DNA of 64,000 bases, from assembly GCA_026261815.1 (NCBI GenBank), contig JAMPIT010000230.1, forward strand, positions 38,896,501 through 38,960,500. Reading direction: 5' to 3'. Below the pieces are notes generated by a model. The model searched no databases. It was not told the DNA's origin and saw nothing but the letters and a program-made list of their open reading frames with translations. Origin of the DNA: Monarcha castaneiventris obscurior (taxonomy: Eukaryota; Chordata; Aves; Passeriformes; Monarchidae). Made by a program: the position numbers and the translations under genes. Below, in pieces: positions 12,901 through 27,159 of this stretch. How positions within the stretch are numbered: position 1 is the first letter of the stretch; each line of letters starts with the position of its first letter.

Positions 12901-15900
12901 CCTTCACAGAAAAAATGACCCTATATATTCAGAAGATATTAATAAATATTACAACCTTGATTTATACGAGGTGGTGGAAGGGATTTTTTGCATTTTGCAC
13001 ACAAAATTGCAATTTATTATAAAACTTCCAACTGCTTTCTGTCTTTCTTATCTTTTGAGAAAAATCTTAAAAGGATATCTCAATGCATTCCTTTTTACAT
13101 GCTTTTTCATAATGCTAAGGCAAGAATATTCTCATTTCATTACAAATGAAAAATAATTTGGATCATCTGAGACTCCAAGCCCACACAATCTACTAGAGAG
13201 AAATCATATGAGAAAATGGAAAACAGGAAACAACTTCTGTATCAGAGCTAAAATAGGTGGCATTTAGAAACAAGAAAAAATCAGGTGTTTTACTTCAGAT
13301 TTCACAGAAGTGAGCATATTTTCTGCACAAGTTACAACATCATTAATTTACACAATATTCAGAAGCTGGAATTCTGAAAGAGAAGCATGCAAGAAAAAGC
13401 ATCTCCCAATCAACATCCTGCCAATTAAGGTAATAGAGCTTTTACTATAGCTTACAGCTTTATAGAGCTGATAATTACACCAACTTATGCCCCTGAACTG
13501 TTAGTCTTTCATATCTCAGATAAGTGCCATCCACTGATGATGGGAGAGCTGAGTCTTTGTCTCTGCACCTGGAAAGCTTTCACCAAGCAGACACTTCATG
13601 AAAATGAGTGTATTTCTGCAGAAACTTCTAGTTTTACTAAGTGACCACGTTTTTGCAAAAGAATGCTTCAACAGAAAATTCATTCCCCAAATGCTTGAAC
13701 ATCCTCATAGAGATGAATATGTTCTTCTGATACCATTGTTCGTAAGTGTCCTTCCACAGAAAGATTGTAATATATTCTTAATCAAACAGTTACCTGAAAC
13801 AGACAGAAAGACACTTTAGGGAATATGGTAACAGTGCACAAAGAGGACTTAGGAGCCTGCCTCGGAATCTCTGTTGAGCAGCAATCAATTATCCACAGTA
13901 TGTGTTGCACTCACATGTTGTGAGTTGTAGATGGAGAGTTACGAGCAGTACTTAATTTGGTCATCTATGGTCCCAAACCAGACCTCTCCATTTTTTAAGT
14001 AGGCTGCATGGACAAACAAGTCTCCCAGTCCTGAACAGCATATACTGTATCTGTCATAACTTTCTCATTGTTTAAGATCCACCATAGGCCTCCAAATCCT
14101 TTTTTGCCACCTAATTGGAATGGTTAAGACTATAATGTCATTTAATGAGTCCAGAGACTGTTCTCTGGCTGCACATCACACAGCATTTGACCCTGAGTCC
14201 CTCTGGGCCCCATAAACTGTCCCTCTGACCACAAGACATAATTATTTTTTACTGTGTTTTCTTTTTAGCTCAAACCACCTGAAATAACATGTGAGCTGTT
14301 AATACAGCACCTCCAGTTTTGGTTGTTCTCTGTCTGCATAATTCTAAATCTAAAAATAGGACTTAAATAATCCTTCCATAATGATATGTCACAGTGAAAG
14401 AGCAGGCAAAGAAATGAGTAGGTATTACCTATGCTGTGGTTGGTAGCTGTACTGTAATTAAAAATTGTTAATGGTTCTATTATAAGTGTCTAATTCATAG
14501 ATTTTATCATTTAACCTTAAAAGATAATGCCTTCATTTTAGTTCATTTACTTGAGTGAGTAATCCCAACTGGTGAAAGGAGTTCTCTTAATGAGTCACAT
14601 CAATAAAGAATTGGTCCCAAAATGAGAATAACTTTTACAGTGTAAACTTTAGCTGAAAGCTACATTTCTTTCTTTTCCCCCTTCTACCTCTAAACAACAA
14701 AGAACAGCATCATCTGAACCAAAATGAAAACATGTAGATGCTCTCAGTTAACCCTGTTTTCAGAATGAAATAGGAAATTTATCAAGTGAGCAGTCATAGA
14801 GTTAGGATTTTTTTGAAACAGCCCTTTGAAATGTAGTTGGGGCATTTATCTGTGCTCGCAATCAGTGGTCATTGCTCTTTTAAAGCAAAATCCAAAAGAT
14901 CTGTTTGTTAATCTTGCATGAGATGCTGAGTTCATACTCACTCATAACACAACCCCACAATGACTTCAAATCCTGTAGTAATTAGTCGCATCCAAAAGAA
15001 ATGTTTGTCCCTGGATAATGCCTGCATATCGTGACTTTTTGTTGGCAAATATGAGGCTTTTACACATGCTATGAATGTCTATTTGATCATCTAAGATCTA
15101 ATCTTTTCACAACTGCCAGTCCGTCTGAGTACAAAAGAAATTCAATCACTTTGGTGGAGATCTTATCGGTATTATTATGCTGTGGGATTTCCCAGAACCA
15201 CGAGGTACCCCTTGCACTTAATACTTCATGTTCTGTAACATTGCATTTTTTCCCACAACATTATTATTTTAGTCACCATGTCACTATGCATGCAGTGCAC
15301 CAACAGAGGTCTTGTGTCACTTAGCATAGTACCACATGGAAGTGCTAAATCATAGTGAAGAATGATGTTTCTTTGAGGGACATGAACTCCTGGCCACCAA
15401 GGCAAATAAAACGATCCAGTTTCTTCTGCTAAGGTGAACGAGAGATGTGAATGCATACTGCAGATGGTAGGAAAAAGTTGAAGCATCAATTCTGGTGACA
15501 GAAGGGTGAAACACTCAAGGTACTGCCAGTGCTACAGGGCTAGTGCAAAGGCAGCCAAGTCAGTAAGGATTCTGATGGTTTACCTTGCTTTGAGCTGCTT
15601 ATTTTAATGGGAACATTGAAATCATAAAACTAGAACAGGGCTTGTAAAGGCAAAGCTTGAGCCTGATGAGCTAAAATCCTGCTAGAACGAGCCAGTCCAC
15701 CAGCTCAGTCCTGTTAGCAATGCAGGAAGCTGCTCTTATCCACACATCAGTTTCAGACCACAAAGAACTTACAGGACCAAAGTTAAACATTTAAAAAGCA
15801 CAAGAAACCACAGATAACACTTCAGCAGTAGAATACAACAGAAAACAACATAAAGGAAAGTTTGACTCAGAGCTCAGTGGAAGAGGCCAAGACGAGAATG

Positions 15901-16075
15901 AGCAAAAGTGCTTAGGTGTGCTAGCAGCTAAAACCTTGCTCAAGACAGCAGATATGGACACATGGATTAAAAAAAAAAGTAGGTTAGGCATGTCTTTGAA
16001 AAAAACTTAACCACCATTTAAATTCCAACAGGTGATTAAAAAAAAAAAAAAATCAGGAGGCCTCTGTCTGAGACT
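9991..16075. other. Intergenic, no gene recognised (contains one MIR-like SINE)
   Basis: Apart from the SINE at 10,928-11,087, I recognise nothing. Open frames reach 106 codons (12,836-13,156 plus) but are AT-driven and have no plausible product or splice structure. Confidence 0.7.
10928..11087 (+). mobile_element. MIR-like ancient SINE
   Basis: Blocks in MIR order are seen: AAGATCTCAGAAAGCTGTAC, a spacer with AAGCATTATAA, then TTTCATTTCAGAGATAAATA, AAGGCACACAAAGGTTAACT and ATTTAGCTCAGGGCCACTGT. These correspond to the MIR core, the ACAGATGAGGAAACTGAGGC block and the AGGTTAAGTAACTTGCC end. It is old and diverged. Confidence 0.75.
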
Positions 16076-16134
16076 CATAGGAATTGAGGAATTAATTTCA
16101 TTTATATATGTGTATATATATGTATGTATATGCA
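16076..16134. repeat. AT/GT simple repeat
   Basis: Alternating ATATGTGTATATATATGTAT units just before the old LINE relic. It is an interrupted dinucleotide repeat. Confidence 0.7.
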
Positions 16135-16259
16135 ATGAGCACCAAAGAGGCTTTGACAAAAGGCTAAAGTGTGTTGGCTTGAATTACTGGAAGTTATTCC
16201 TGGTACAAAGATTTTCTTCCTAATCTTCAATTACAAAGGAACTGGCTGAAATGCTCTCA

Positions 16260-17250
16260 GAAATACCATATGATGAAAGAATACACCAGTGGGGTGGATC
16301 CTTTGGAACAGCCTTGAAAGCCCCCAAGATTAGCAGCTTTCCTGATTTGTGACATAGGGTGAAAAACAAGATGTATAGATCCAAAACAAAATTAATGCTT
16401 CCTCATGCTACAGGAAGGGCCCTGATTTTGACCTGGAAGCAAAGGCTGGATATTGGGAATGCAAGTGTGGGATAGTACTGACCACAGAGAAGGTAGAAAT
16501 AAAACTCAGGGGGCTTTCTACAGCATCTAACAATTTCCAAGCTGGTATCCTGAAAGACTTAGCACATGAATTCACATGGAAATACTTTTAATAAATGTCT
16601 CAAATTGTTATATGAACAGGTAGCAGCAATTATTGAGCTTGTGTTTATAAAGCAGTGAGACAGAAAAAGTGATCCAGTTACTGCACTATTTGGACCTCAG
16701 TGGAACACAGTGCTTTCAAACAGATGATGCTGATAGACAGAAATAAATACAAAATGAATTCAAGGGTGGATAAGTCTAGACTAAACTTGACAGCATTCTT
16801 TTTTTAAAGAGAGCTGGCTTTAAAAGAAAATCCTTAGATGTCCTCTGTCCAGACTACAATAAAATAGCTGACACAGGGCTATGTGGGAAGTTAATAAATA
16901 ATGCTAGAGAAGAAGGAGGTAAAAGAGGAACTGTTAGATGGAAAGGAAAAATGGAAATAGAATGTTGGGTAGCTGACAGTTTGAAAGGGGCACTTTGACA
17001 GTGGAAGGAGCTTAATGGTACTTACTCAAGGATCACTTCTGGAGTGAGTTCTTTTTAAATGTTCTTTCATGATCATGGCATATAAATAAGTGGTATGATG
17101 ACTCAAACAAAGAAGCATTGTCAATAGAAAACAAAATCAAGTCACTGCAGATAAAAATTGGAAGGATCTGAGGACAGGAGTAATGGAAAGAAGAGCTTGG
17201 ACTGAAACACTATTTACTTGAGGACCTAATTGCAAATGCTTTTTGCAGTA
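16260..17250 (+). mobile_element. Decayed LINE (CR1/L3-like) reverse-transcriptase region
   Basis: Several blocks in order resemble the RT region of CR1/L3-type LINEs of amniotes. They include GGAATCCTTGGATGTC-like and CTACAGTAAAGC-like blocks near 16,825-16,870, a GGGCTATGTGGGAAGTTAAT block, and a CTCAAGGATCACTTCTGGAG block near 17,025. A CATTGTCAATAGAAAACAAA block follows near 17,120. Frames are broken throughout, so the copy is old. Exact ends are uncertain, and the first 500 bases are assigned only by continuity. Confidence 0.55.
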
Positions 17251-17786
17251 AATTTAGGAAATTACTAGTGAAAAATAACTGAAGAAAAGGACCTATCTTG
17301 GCTATGAGGCACAGATTTACTAGGAAACTAGAATATCCTTCCTCTCTTGCCAGCATTTATCTGGGGATAAATGTACAAGTACAGCACACATACTCCCACT
17401 GCCTGTGATGCAATTTCAAATGTTCATCTTAATAGACCCCCAGTCTGTGACAAGAATGAAGGCAAAGTCAGGATGTATTTTTAAGGTATTTTCTGTGGAC
17501 ACAGAGAACCGTGTGTGCCATTATTTGGCATTGGTAACCAAGGAAATTCTGTATTGCCATTAAATAAAAGGAAGATCAAATGGAGAAAGGCTACTAGGAA
17601 AAGAGGGAAACAAGATTATGGTTGGTGTAATAACAGAGCTCAGAAGCTGAAGTTGCAGATCTTGGCCAATTCCTTTTCCTTGAGCATCCTTTGTCAGTCT
17701 GTCTCTATTGGAAGCAAGGTGACAGTTCTGAACTAGAAGCAAAAATCTTGTGGTGTGGTTTTGCTTTGCTACTTTTTTCGGTTTTT

Positions 17787-17808
17787 GGCGGGGTGGGGGG
17801 GAGGGGGT
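17787..17808 (+). repeat. G-rich tract with G-quadruplex pattern
   Basis: GGCGGGGTGGGGGGGAGGGG has at least four G runs of three or more separated by single bases, within AT-rich DNA. It satisfies the G-quadruplex sequence pattern. No function can be claimed. Confidence 0.6.
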
Positions 17809-19329
17809 GTCTCAATAGAGCACAGATATCTTAACAGGCTATTCCAGAAAAGCTTTGCATTTATATTTACAGGTTTATGCAGAACCAAGATTACAGACAT
17901 AGAATAGATATTAACAAAATAACAACTCTGTTTGCATGGTTTGTCTTTCATGCCCCTATAAAGGGTGTGTTGTACCACTGTACACTCAAAGGAAGAACCA
18001 GTAACTTCCAAATAGCTCACTGCTGCATTTTAGCTGGTTTATACTTCAGACTTTTTGCATTCAATCAAAGTAACAGTTTGTTGAATCTGTTATCCTGTCC
18101 TCTGTAGTAGCCACAGGCAGATAATTCATGCAACTTTCTTCCTTGATAAAGAACTGTTTGATACCATACTGATGCATAAAGTTCCTTCCTCACCTCTGAT
18201 AGGCAGAAGTTAGATTACAACCTGAAAACTTAGATCCCAGATAATAGCTGTTCTTTGAAGATTTCTAACACAAGCTACATTACTGTTGTTGTGCACTAAA
18301 CATCACTGTTAACTGGCAATACTCATCTAGAAATATGGACTATATACGACTTGTCAAAACAACTGTCAAGTCTGTCTACTCTCTTCTCTTATTATTCCTG
18401 AGACACAAGTGAGGAGGGAGCTGCCAGACACCTGAATAGCTCAATGCCCAGACTTTTTTTCCATCAGCCCAGCACGTGGTAGTCACAGAAAAATGAGAAA
18501 ATGTTAGTGAAAGGCTCCTCTGAAAGCAAACAGCAGGGACTGGGATAGATCAGTGATTCTGGAGGTGGCAGTGAAAAACAGCCAAAGCTTTCCTTGATAG
18601 ATATGGACAAACATATGCTACATAGACAATCAGCAGTATTTCCATTGCTTCAGGGAAGCACCACTTCTTGCAAGTATACCCAACCTCATTGATTTGGGCA
18701 TGTTCAGTAAGCCCAGTTCCACTAGGACTAATGAAATTTAAGTGCAGATCCTCTGGTCAGTCCATTAGGTGCTGGGCACGTGACTATGGAAAGCACCATG
18801 ACACATGATCCAAGTGCTTTCTTAGGAAGCTGTGCAGCCAGCTGTATCAGAACAGCTGTGCATCACCAACATAAATAAATAATGGCAAAAAAGAAAAAGA
18901 TTGTCCACATATTAAAGTACCAATCTAAAATTCAGTTTTGCTCTACATGAGATTCTGTCTGTGGTCCAAGGCAAATCATCTAGTGTTGCCTCGGTGCCAA
19001 TTCTGTTCAGTACATTAGTGGCATGATAATACTTTTCTGCATTAGAAGCCTTTTGTAAGGATCAATACATTAAGGATACTTAAATATTCAGATCAAATAT
19101 TATTAGATGATTAATCAAGTTAGCAAGAAATGTCAGACCCTTTTATTAATCCCACAAAGTTCATTGCCTCAGATCTTGAGGGAGTGATGCCACATTTGTG
19201 TAAAAAGGATTTTCTGCTATCAGTTTAAAACAGAGAGGCTGTGATTTTATTGTGAACCCTTTGTTCCTGAGTTCTGAGACAGTTAAATCGGTGCACCTCC
19301 TTGACCTTCTCTAAACCATACATAATTTA

Positions 19330-19580
19330 TACACCTCTTTCATTCCACCTCTTATTCATCTCTGTTGTTACGTAAATACCCTAATCTTTTTAATCTCTGC
19401 ATGTATGGAACTCTATCCATGCCTCTGATCCTTCTCATTACTATTCTCTATCTCCTGTTTCATTTATGGCCTAAGTTAAATAAAGTGACCAAACTGAATA
19501 AATAGTCCAAATGGAAGGTTACTATTGTTTCATGTAAGATGCCTACAATACATTTAATTTATTTCATGATATTTTCTTTT
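19330..19580 (-). mobile_element. Old LINE 3' region relic, antisense
   Basis: In + orientation, CTTTTTAATCTCTGCATGTA, then ATGCCTCTGATCCTTCTCAT, AAATAAAGTGACCAAACTG and TTTCATGATATTTTC follow the same order as an old amniote LINE 3' ORF region read antisense. In a better-kept copy the middle block encodes the end of the RT protein with GTGACCAGAACTGCACAC. Divergence is high and ends are approximate. Confidence 0.5.
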
Positions 19581-22500
19581 TTTTCCCCCTGTGTATGTAG
19601 GTGTTTTCAATAGGAAGGCCATGGTAATAGCACAGTCTTTTCTCTGAATATAGCTGCTGATCATTTAGGATTTCTCAGGCTGAACAAGCAGGTCTAATAA
19701 TTTTTTTCCACTGTCCACTAATCTTTTCTTACTTCATCAGTTGCTGTTGGAGTACAGGCTTCCAAAGTGTAGCTCCCTGCATCCTGCAGCCTGGTGTTCT
19801 CTCCATTTTGCTCTTACTTAATTTATTCTGTCTCTCCTGTGTCAACACAGCTTTTTCCTAAGCTTTGCTCAAAAATCCTGGGTTTTCTTCAATTTTATTT
19901 GTTACTCAAATATTTAGTATCCCACCATATCTTGTACTGCTGCCTTATGCCATTGTTTTGCATTAATCCAAACCTGACCATCTGGGCACAATGAAAAGAC
20001 CTTCACTCACCCATTTTACTGTTCTGTGTTTAGCTTTGCATTCCGTTATCTGCTCCTGTGGACTCTCTTGGTTATCTGTTGGGATCTTTTCCTGTCTGCC
20101 TTCCTTTCTGTTTTGCATTAAATCAACAGTCTCCTGCCTGTCTGCACAGCACACCAACTGTGCTGTACCATCATTTTATGTTACCCATGAGAAGGTGCCC
20201 TTGTGCTCCAACTCCTGTTGATGCCAATTTAGTTAAATCCAGCTGCAGCACAGCGAGGACTATTGTCTGAGTACAGTAATCTCAGGCCAAACACATACTT
20301 TGCAAAACACCCCTGGGGCTCCCTAGTCAGAGCTCTTGCCTGCATGTCCTTCACCAGGTACTTCCCAGAAATGTGTGTCTTGTCTTATGGGTGACTGTTA
20401 CCAGAAGTAAAATCTATTCTCACCTTCTGCCAGAACTGAGATGGGTAAAGACTCTATCACATATTGTCTTTGAATTCATCATCCAGTCCCATACATGCCC
20501 TCAATTAGATATTTGTTTTCCAAGCAGGCAGGTTCCCTGACCTCTCAGTGATGTCTCTGATTTCATATATGAACTGCTGTCCATTTCATGCCAACTGCTA
20601 AGATTATGACTCAATTCTCTATAAAAAAAAATGTCCCGGCCACACAGCTCACCCATCATCTCATGTAAGAAATAGCTTACATGGTCCTCACAACTTGGTC
20701 AATGCCAGAGTATAAAGTCTTTCACTCATTAATCCCCACTTGGAGTATAGTTATGTTGAGAGAAAGAGCACATACACATCTCAAGAAAAGAAGAAAATAT
20801 TATTATATAGTCCATTACTGGAACCCATCTCACAAAGATGTGTGCATTGTGTTCAGGAAAGCCAGTTCAGTGTCAGCTACTAACAGTGACTCTTGCTCCA
20901 CCCTATGTAATTCTGCAGTCTTCACAACACTCTACTTGGAATGTAGCTTTTCTGATGGGATGCTCACAGGGCTGGTACATAGAGGTGAGCTGGTGGAAAC
21001 ATTTGTTTGCAAAAAGCTTGGTGCATGACTCTTTCTTAAAGCCATTTTTTTGTGCCTCTTGATGCTAACAACTTCTACAAGCTCATACCTTTAGCAACCA
21101 CAAAATCCTTGCCTTTCAGCAGAACAAGTACCTTAGGCAAATACTTTGACTATAGTACTTTTATTCTTCAAATGTTTGTTCTTGGACCCATGACTCTTCT
21201 TACGCTGGACCATTACATATCAAAACCTTTATTAAAGGCAATTTGTAAAAGCGTGCAGCATTTAGGAAGACAGTTATTCATCCTCATTGTCTCCCCTCAT
21301 ATACATCAATCTTACATATTCCTAATAGCATCTCAAGGCCTGACCATCATTTCCTAGAAATCTACAGAGCTCAGTTCCTCTCACCTTCTCCTTGACCATG
21401 TTTTAGTTAATATATTTTCCACAGTACTTGCTCATAATTTGTTGCACTTTCATATTACAGACTCGTGTTGCTTGTTCCCTGATGCTTCATTTATCTTCAA
21501 GAATGTCATCACTACTGCTCTTAGGATTTTTTCTTGTGCATGTTTCAACCAATACTAGAATTCCTTTGAAGACAGACAGATACTTAAAGCTACTTGTGAC
21601 CAGCCCAGTGCTAACAGTAAAGGGAGTTAGTTGCCTTGCCTTATTATACCAAAACATGTACTTGACTTCACATAAAATTGTATTTTTATCCTAAAGCAGA
21701 TCCTATATCCACAGTCTCTGGATAAGATTAATGACTTATTTTCAGTGTGACTTCAGCACAGGTTCTGATATTACCTGAACGTTACCTCCCTCATATCTTG
21801 TGGAGCTACATTACCACTGTAGGCTGCTGTAAGTAATTACTGTACACAGTGTGGTAGTTGGTATGTTTGCCAATTCCTTTCTATGGGGAGTTCAAAAACA
21901 TTTTATTGTCTCATATAGTAAACATGGGGATATACTACTTCTAAAAAAACCCCTGCACTCTAGGTGTCCTTTTCCTTGAAATATATTTGCATGCTGCTAG
22001 ACAATTTCCATTTCTCTTTTCCATCAAGGACTTCATTGTTGTTCAACAGTGGGAGGTACAGTCTCATTTGGACTATTGGAAATTCTAACAAGTAACTTAT
22101 CATTGGAGGAGGATGTGTTTTTACAGACAATATGTACTCACTTCACTGACTTCAGAAAGGTTTTACTACCTTTGATCACTCTTCCTAAATCTAACCACTT
22201 ATCAGCCTCAGTTATCAGCTGGTGTCACAATGCCGGTGGAATGTAATTGGTTGCCAGTCTAATAACATATCTTCAAACATTATTTGACATGAATACAAAT
22301 ATACATATATATATGAGTTTGGGGGGTCACTCACACGTGGCAGACATCTCTTCAATAGACTTCTTTCATTACCCATACTGCTGCTTACCACTGTGAGGTT
22401 AGTTTCAGGTTTGGGATAAGAAATATTTCCAGTCCTTACACCTGCCCACAGACTGGGCACTTGTTTTTTCTGCTTTTCATGCTGCTTTCTGATGTCTGCC

Positions 22501-25500
22501 CTAAATCACAGTATCACCCTCAATGTCTCCTAATTCCTCATTTTCTTTATTGTAAGCCAGTAGATTGGTCTGGACTTTTTTCCTAGTAGCCACTATGACT
22601 TTGATACCTTCCCAGGAGAATGCAGCGGTCACGGTTAGTGGAAGTGTTGCTGTTCCTGTTGCACTGGATATAGGTTTCTTGACAGTCTTTCCTGCAAGAA
22701 ACTTGTCTGCCACATACAAACCTGTCATTAACAAGGAATCTTTAATGTTCCCAGAGCTTCTGGGGCTACAAGAGTTCTCAGCTCTTGTTATAATTATTTC
22801 CTCTTCTGCTTGGCTTTAAGTAGAAAATAACAAGAAGCACAACAGCTTCTTGTCCATGATCTCCTTCTGTGGGGTCACATTACTCAATAAGCACTTTCAT
22901 CATTCTTTCCAGTGTTTCAGACACAACAGCATTTTATTTGCTTCTCTTCCATCTTTTCCCAGAAGGATAGCAAAGAAAACTGTCATTTTCTCATCTTTAT
23001 TCCTTTGTGCATATGTTCAATTACTTTTTAAATCGCTTCCTTGTTTGTGTAGGTTATTTTGTCTGGAAATCCACCATCAAGTTTTTAAAAGTCTCTCCAA
23101 GCCACCTGTTTATTCCTAGTTTTGTTTTCCATTTAGTAATATCTGAAGGGGAAGGTGTGTCTCTCTGCAATTATTGCTGCTGACAGGTTTCTGCAATACG
23201 TACTGCACAATAGTACCAGCAGACTCCATGTTTATAACACTAACCTGGCTTTTTAACAAGCTATTTACACAGATGCTGAGACTGCAATTAACAGCAAAGC
23301 CACACACATGTGGATTTGCTTATGTGTGGTCTTTCAGATCTCCCTGCAACACGTGTTCTTCCCCCTGGTTTCACACAGATTACTGCAATTGATTATTTTT
23401 ATTTGCTTTATTTGCTTTTTGCTTTTATGCTTTATTTGCCTAAAGAATTGTATGTGATTTAACAGCAGCTAGAGAAGTCAGATGCTGAGCACTTAGTAGT
23501 GGTGGCAGGTGTTAGTCCAATAAATCTGTCTTTTCCAGCTTGGCTGGAAAATACCTTATATTTAGGTACTCACTTAAGCAAGACTGAAACAATGTTAAAC
23601 AGAATTCCTTTCAAACAAGGCAATTTTAAGTATTAGCTCTCACAACTTTATCTGCTTCCTAAGAAACTACATTTTCAAAACTTTGTGCTCCTGTTGCACA
23701 TACAATACAAACATACACAGATAAAATCAGCGATTTCAAGAACTGATGAGCTTCACTTGAATCCATCACTGTCCTTGCAGATCTTATCTCACTTGAACTG
23801 CGTCAACCACAGGGGACATCCAAAAAGACTGTGCCTAATAAAGCAGTATATTATGCTGATAGAAGAACCTTTAGCATATGAAATTTACTCTTTGATCATA
23901 GTCTATGATGGTATTGCCAAGAAAAGGATAAAAGGCACATTTAAAATTACTTTAGGTTAAATATTTATACATTACTATTTCTAAATTGAAATGCATATAG
24001 AGATGTTCTAAAACATATGACCTACTAAAAATAAACTCTTAGCTCTTCCTCTAGTTTTTGACTCAAGAAGCTAAACATAGCAAAATATATCACAATATTT
24101 TGATAGAACACTAAAACATGACCATTAAAATGTGTTCTCTACTGTGCAGGGCTCTTTAGTTATTAATCTAGAAAAATCCCATAATAATTCAGGCCAATCT
24201 AAAATAATATGCCATTTTAGACCTTGTGCTTAAAGCATTGTGTTCCTCACTGTAAGCCAGCAATTAAAGATTCATTTCACAGTTGAAAGTTAAACAAACA
24301 GCTATAAATGCATGATACAGCACCAATTACAAAATGAAGACTATATTGCCTTTAAGAAAATCCAGCTATATTTCATTCATCCAAGTATGTTCATTCTTAC
24401 TTTAAAATGAGTACGTATGTAAGGACATACTGCATTTTTCCAGGAGAAGAGACACAGTATTTATTATATATTATTGTGTTTCCTTACTTCACACTGCAGA
24501 AGAAGTGGCCACATCTGCTCACCTCAGGAAGCATATGGATGTTCAAACACTGTACCCAGGTATATATTCCAAGGAGAAAATTTAACTGCCTGGGTGTCAC
24601 ACTTTAATTCAATATAGCTGAAGAAGGAAGATGAGAATTTAAAAAAATTTTCTGAGTTAACTGATTGATGAATAACAGCTTCCAAGAGCAGACCTTTATT
24701 CATCTCATTTCATATACCCTGATCTGAAATTCACTTGGATTACCTCAGGTCATAAAAAAATGATAACTAAGGACACATTGAAGTGTGCACTGCACACTGC
24801 ATACTTGCATTTTCTATTTTCTAGCATTTTTCTGGGATTTTAATTTACTGGAGATACATGACCAGACTACCTATTTCTATAAAGCTGCTTTTAGAGCTTG
24901 AGTCAAGAAATATTAGGAGTAAGTATTTCCCTGCAGTGTTTCTGTGAAGGGCAGTAATGACCTGGTACCACTTCCCTCTCTCAGGAGCAAGAAACTTTTT
25001 ACAAGTCTCTGACATAAACAAATGTGAAAGCTTCTCAGTTCCAATGGTAAAATTTTTATAAATATAGTTATTGATGCAAATATTTCCATTTTTTCTGCCA
25101 GATTAGCTTTCCTGCCCAACAGCTTATACAACTGAAGAGGTGTTTGCTAAAATGATAGCTATATAGCTACAAACATCTTAGCAATAAAAGAGCACCAGCA
25201 TGAAGTCTGAAACATGAAATCTATACATATCATAACTTATTGTGGATCTATCCAATTTTATCACTGCTGAATGGTTTTAAAATGTTCAATTCCTTTCATT
25301 TGTGCAACTCCAGCAAGCACATAAATGTCAGCTCTTTCAATTATAGATATCTAATAGCAGGCAGCCAAATTGTCTAAATAGTAAAAGGGAAATTTAAGAG
25401 ATTTGGGCTTTGAGATAACAAGAGTCAATTAGAAACATAATAAAAAGCATAAAGCTTTGGAACACAGTTCAAAATATATCTTCTTAAAGAATGATCTACC

Positions 25501-26913
25501 ATGCACCATATTCAGCAGCTGCACAGCTTGCAGTACACCTCGTTTGAACAGGGCAGAGCCCTGTACAGAACAGACGTGTTTTTGACAGGGTCACACATGT
25601 TCTACACTGAGCAGGCATGATACACACACTGACTACTCTTAGGCCTTCACTGGGCAATGAATGAAGACAAAGATAAACAGCTTGAATGAACAAACATTCA
25701 ATCTGTGAATAACTAGAGGAAAAATTTAAATTCACAGAAAACTCAGGGTTGTTTGTTTAGCATAATCCTAAAATGTGTTCTGTTCACAAAAAGGAACACT
25801 TGTTCTTCAAAAATAAATACATGTTTTGAACAGAACTCCATCATCTCTGATGCTAATCTCAGTGGTTTTCTTTTCTCATGAGAGTTAAGGAGTATGAGCA
25901 GTTTTAAGCAGGCCGTATCAGGTAATTATTATCAACATCCATATATATTCAATTGGACAGACATTTTTTTTTCTTACTGATTTTGGCATCCATCAGCTCT
26001 ATGGATAGATCTTTTTTGTCTTCTGGAATGTCCACAAACAATATTGGGAAATTGATTTCTAAATTATAAACTAGGCAGGAACTTTTCTAATAAATAGTGG
26101 GTTTTAAAACCTCAGGTTTTTGGAAGTCAGTTTCTAACACTAATGTGAACTGTCATGGCAAGGGGTTCATTGGGCACAGCTAAAGCAAAGAGGATGAGCA
26201 AAGTACAGACCAATAACATTATAGAAGCGGACATTATTGAAGAGGAGAGAGAAAATGGAATGCCAAAAAAATTATAATGTGAGGAATCTGAAGGTTTAAG
26301 AAACTACGAACTTCAAAATTACTGTTTTACTTATAGTTTGGTGCTGAGAATAAGTTGTCAGCTAACTGATATCATCCAAACAACTGTGTAGAAATAGCCT
26401 AAAGCTCAGACTCAAGCTGAATTTGTCACTTCTTCCCTGCAAAAGCCTAGTCAAGGATCAGCTCAACAGCAACCCAAGTAGTGCATCCAGCAGAGAAACC
26501 CCATGTACTTTTAAGAGTACATAAGCTTTCTACAGGGATGTGCTGCAGGATACTGGGACTGATTTGCCTTCAGGATGCATCATGTCACGGAGGTCAGCAA
26601 AATGAGCTCGTCCTTCTGAGGCCCACTGAGTCCTACCACAGGGCCTTTGTGTGAGCTCAAGCTCCAGCTCAAGGAAACTGCTTGTAATAGAGACATACAA
26701 TTTCAAGCTTTCAAGGTTTAAAGCATTCTGGGGCCATGAAGCTCACATGAAACATGTAGATACAGTCAGAGGCTATTAACAGCTGCAAGATCTTTGTATC
26801 TACCAAAGTTACATAAATTATATAATAAGAAGGAGCATGGCCAAATATCGCTCTACTTGCTCCAATAACTGTTACCCACACATTTATCCTTTCTTAGCTT
26901 GTTGCTTTTCTTC
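19581..26913. other. Intergenic, no gene recognised
   Basis: Many short overlapping frames between 19.8 and 23.4 kb on the + strand (up to 115 codons) are rich in Ser/Leu/Cys and look like translations of pyrimidine-rich non-coding DNA. A TTTGCTTTAT-like low-complexity run lies at about 23,395-23,440 and a 9-bp perfect hairpin (ACAAGAAGC / GCTTCTTGT) at 22,830-22,850. Nothing else is supported. Confidence 0.65.
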
Positions 26914-27159
26914 ATGGCCTGAAGTTGTGCCAGGGGAGGTTTAGGTTGGATATTAGGGAAAGGTTCTTCACCCAGAGGGTGGTTGGGCACTGGAACAGGG
27001 TCTCCAGGGCAGTGGTCACAGCACCAACTTGACAGAAGCTCAAGAAGCATTTGGACAACACTCTCAGGCACATGGTGGGATTCTTGGGGATGGTGCTGTA
27101 TTGGGCCAGGAGTTGATGATCCTTATGGGTCCCTTCCAACTCAACTTATTCCGTGATTA
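26914..27159 (+). mobile_element. CR1 LINE 3' end, truncated
   Basis: A 5'-truncated CR1 of a different subfamily. Landmarks are AGTTGTGCCAGGGGAGGTTT, GGTTCTTCACCCAGAGGGTG, a CACATGGTGGGATTCTTGGG stretch, and the end GTTGATGATCCTTATGGGTC followed by CCCTTCCAACTCAAC. The short open frames on the opposite strand here are by-products of the repeat. Confidence 0.93.
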
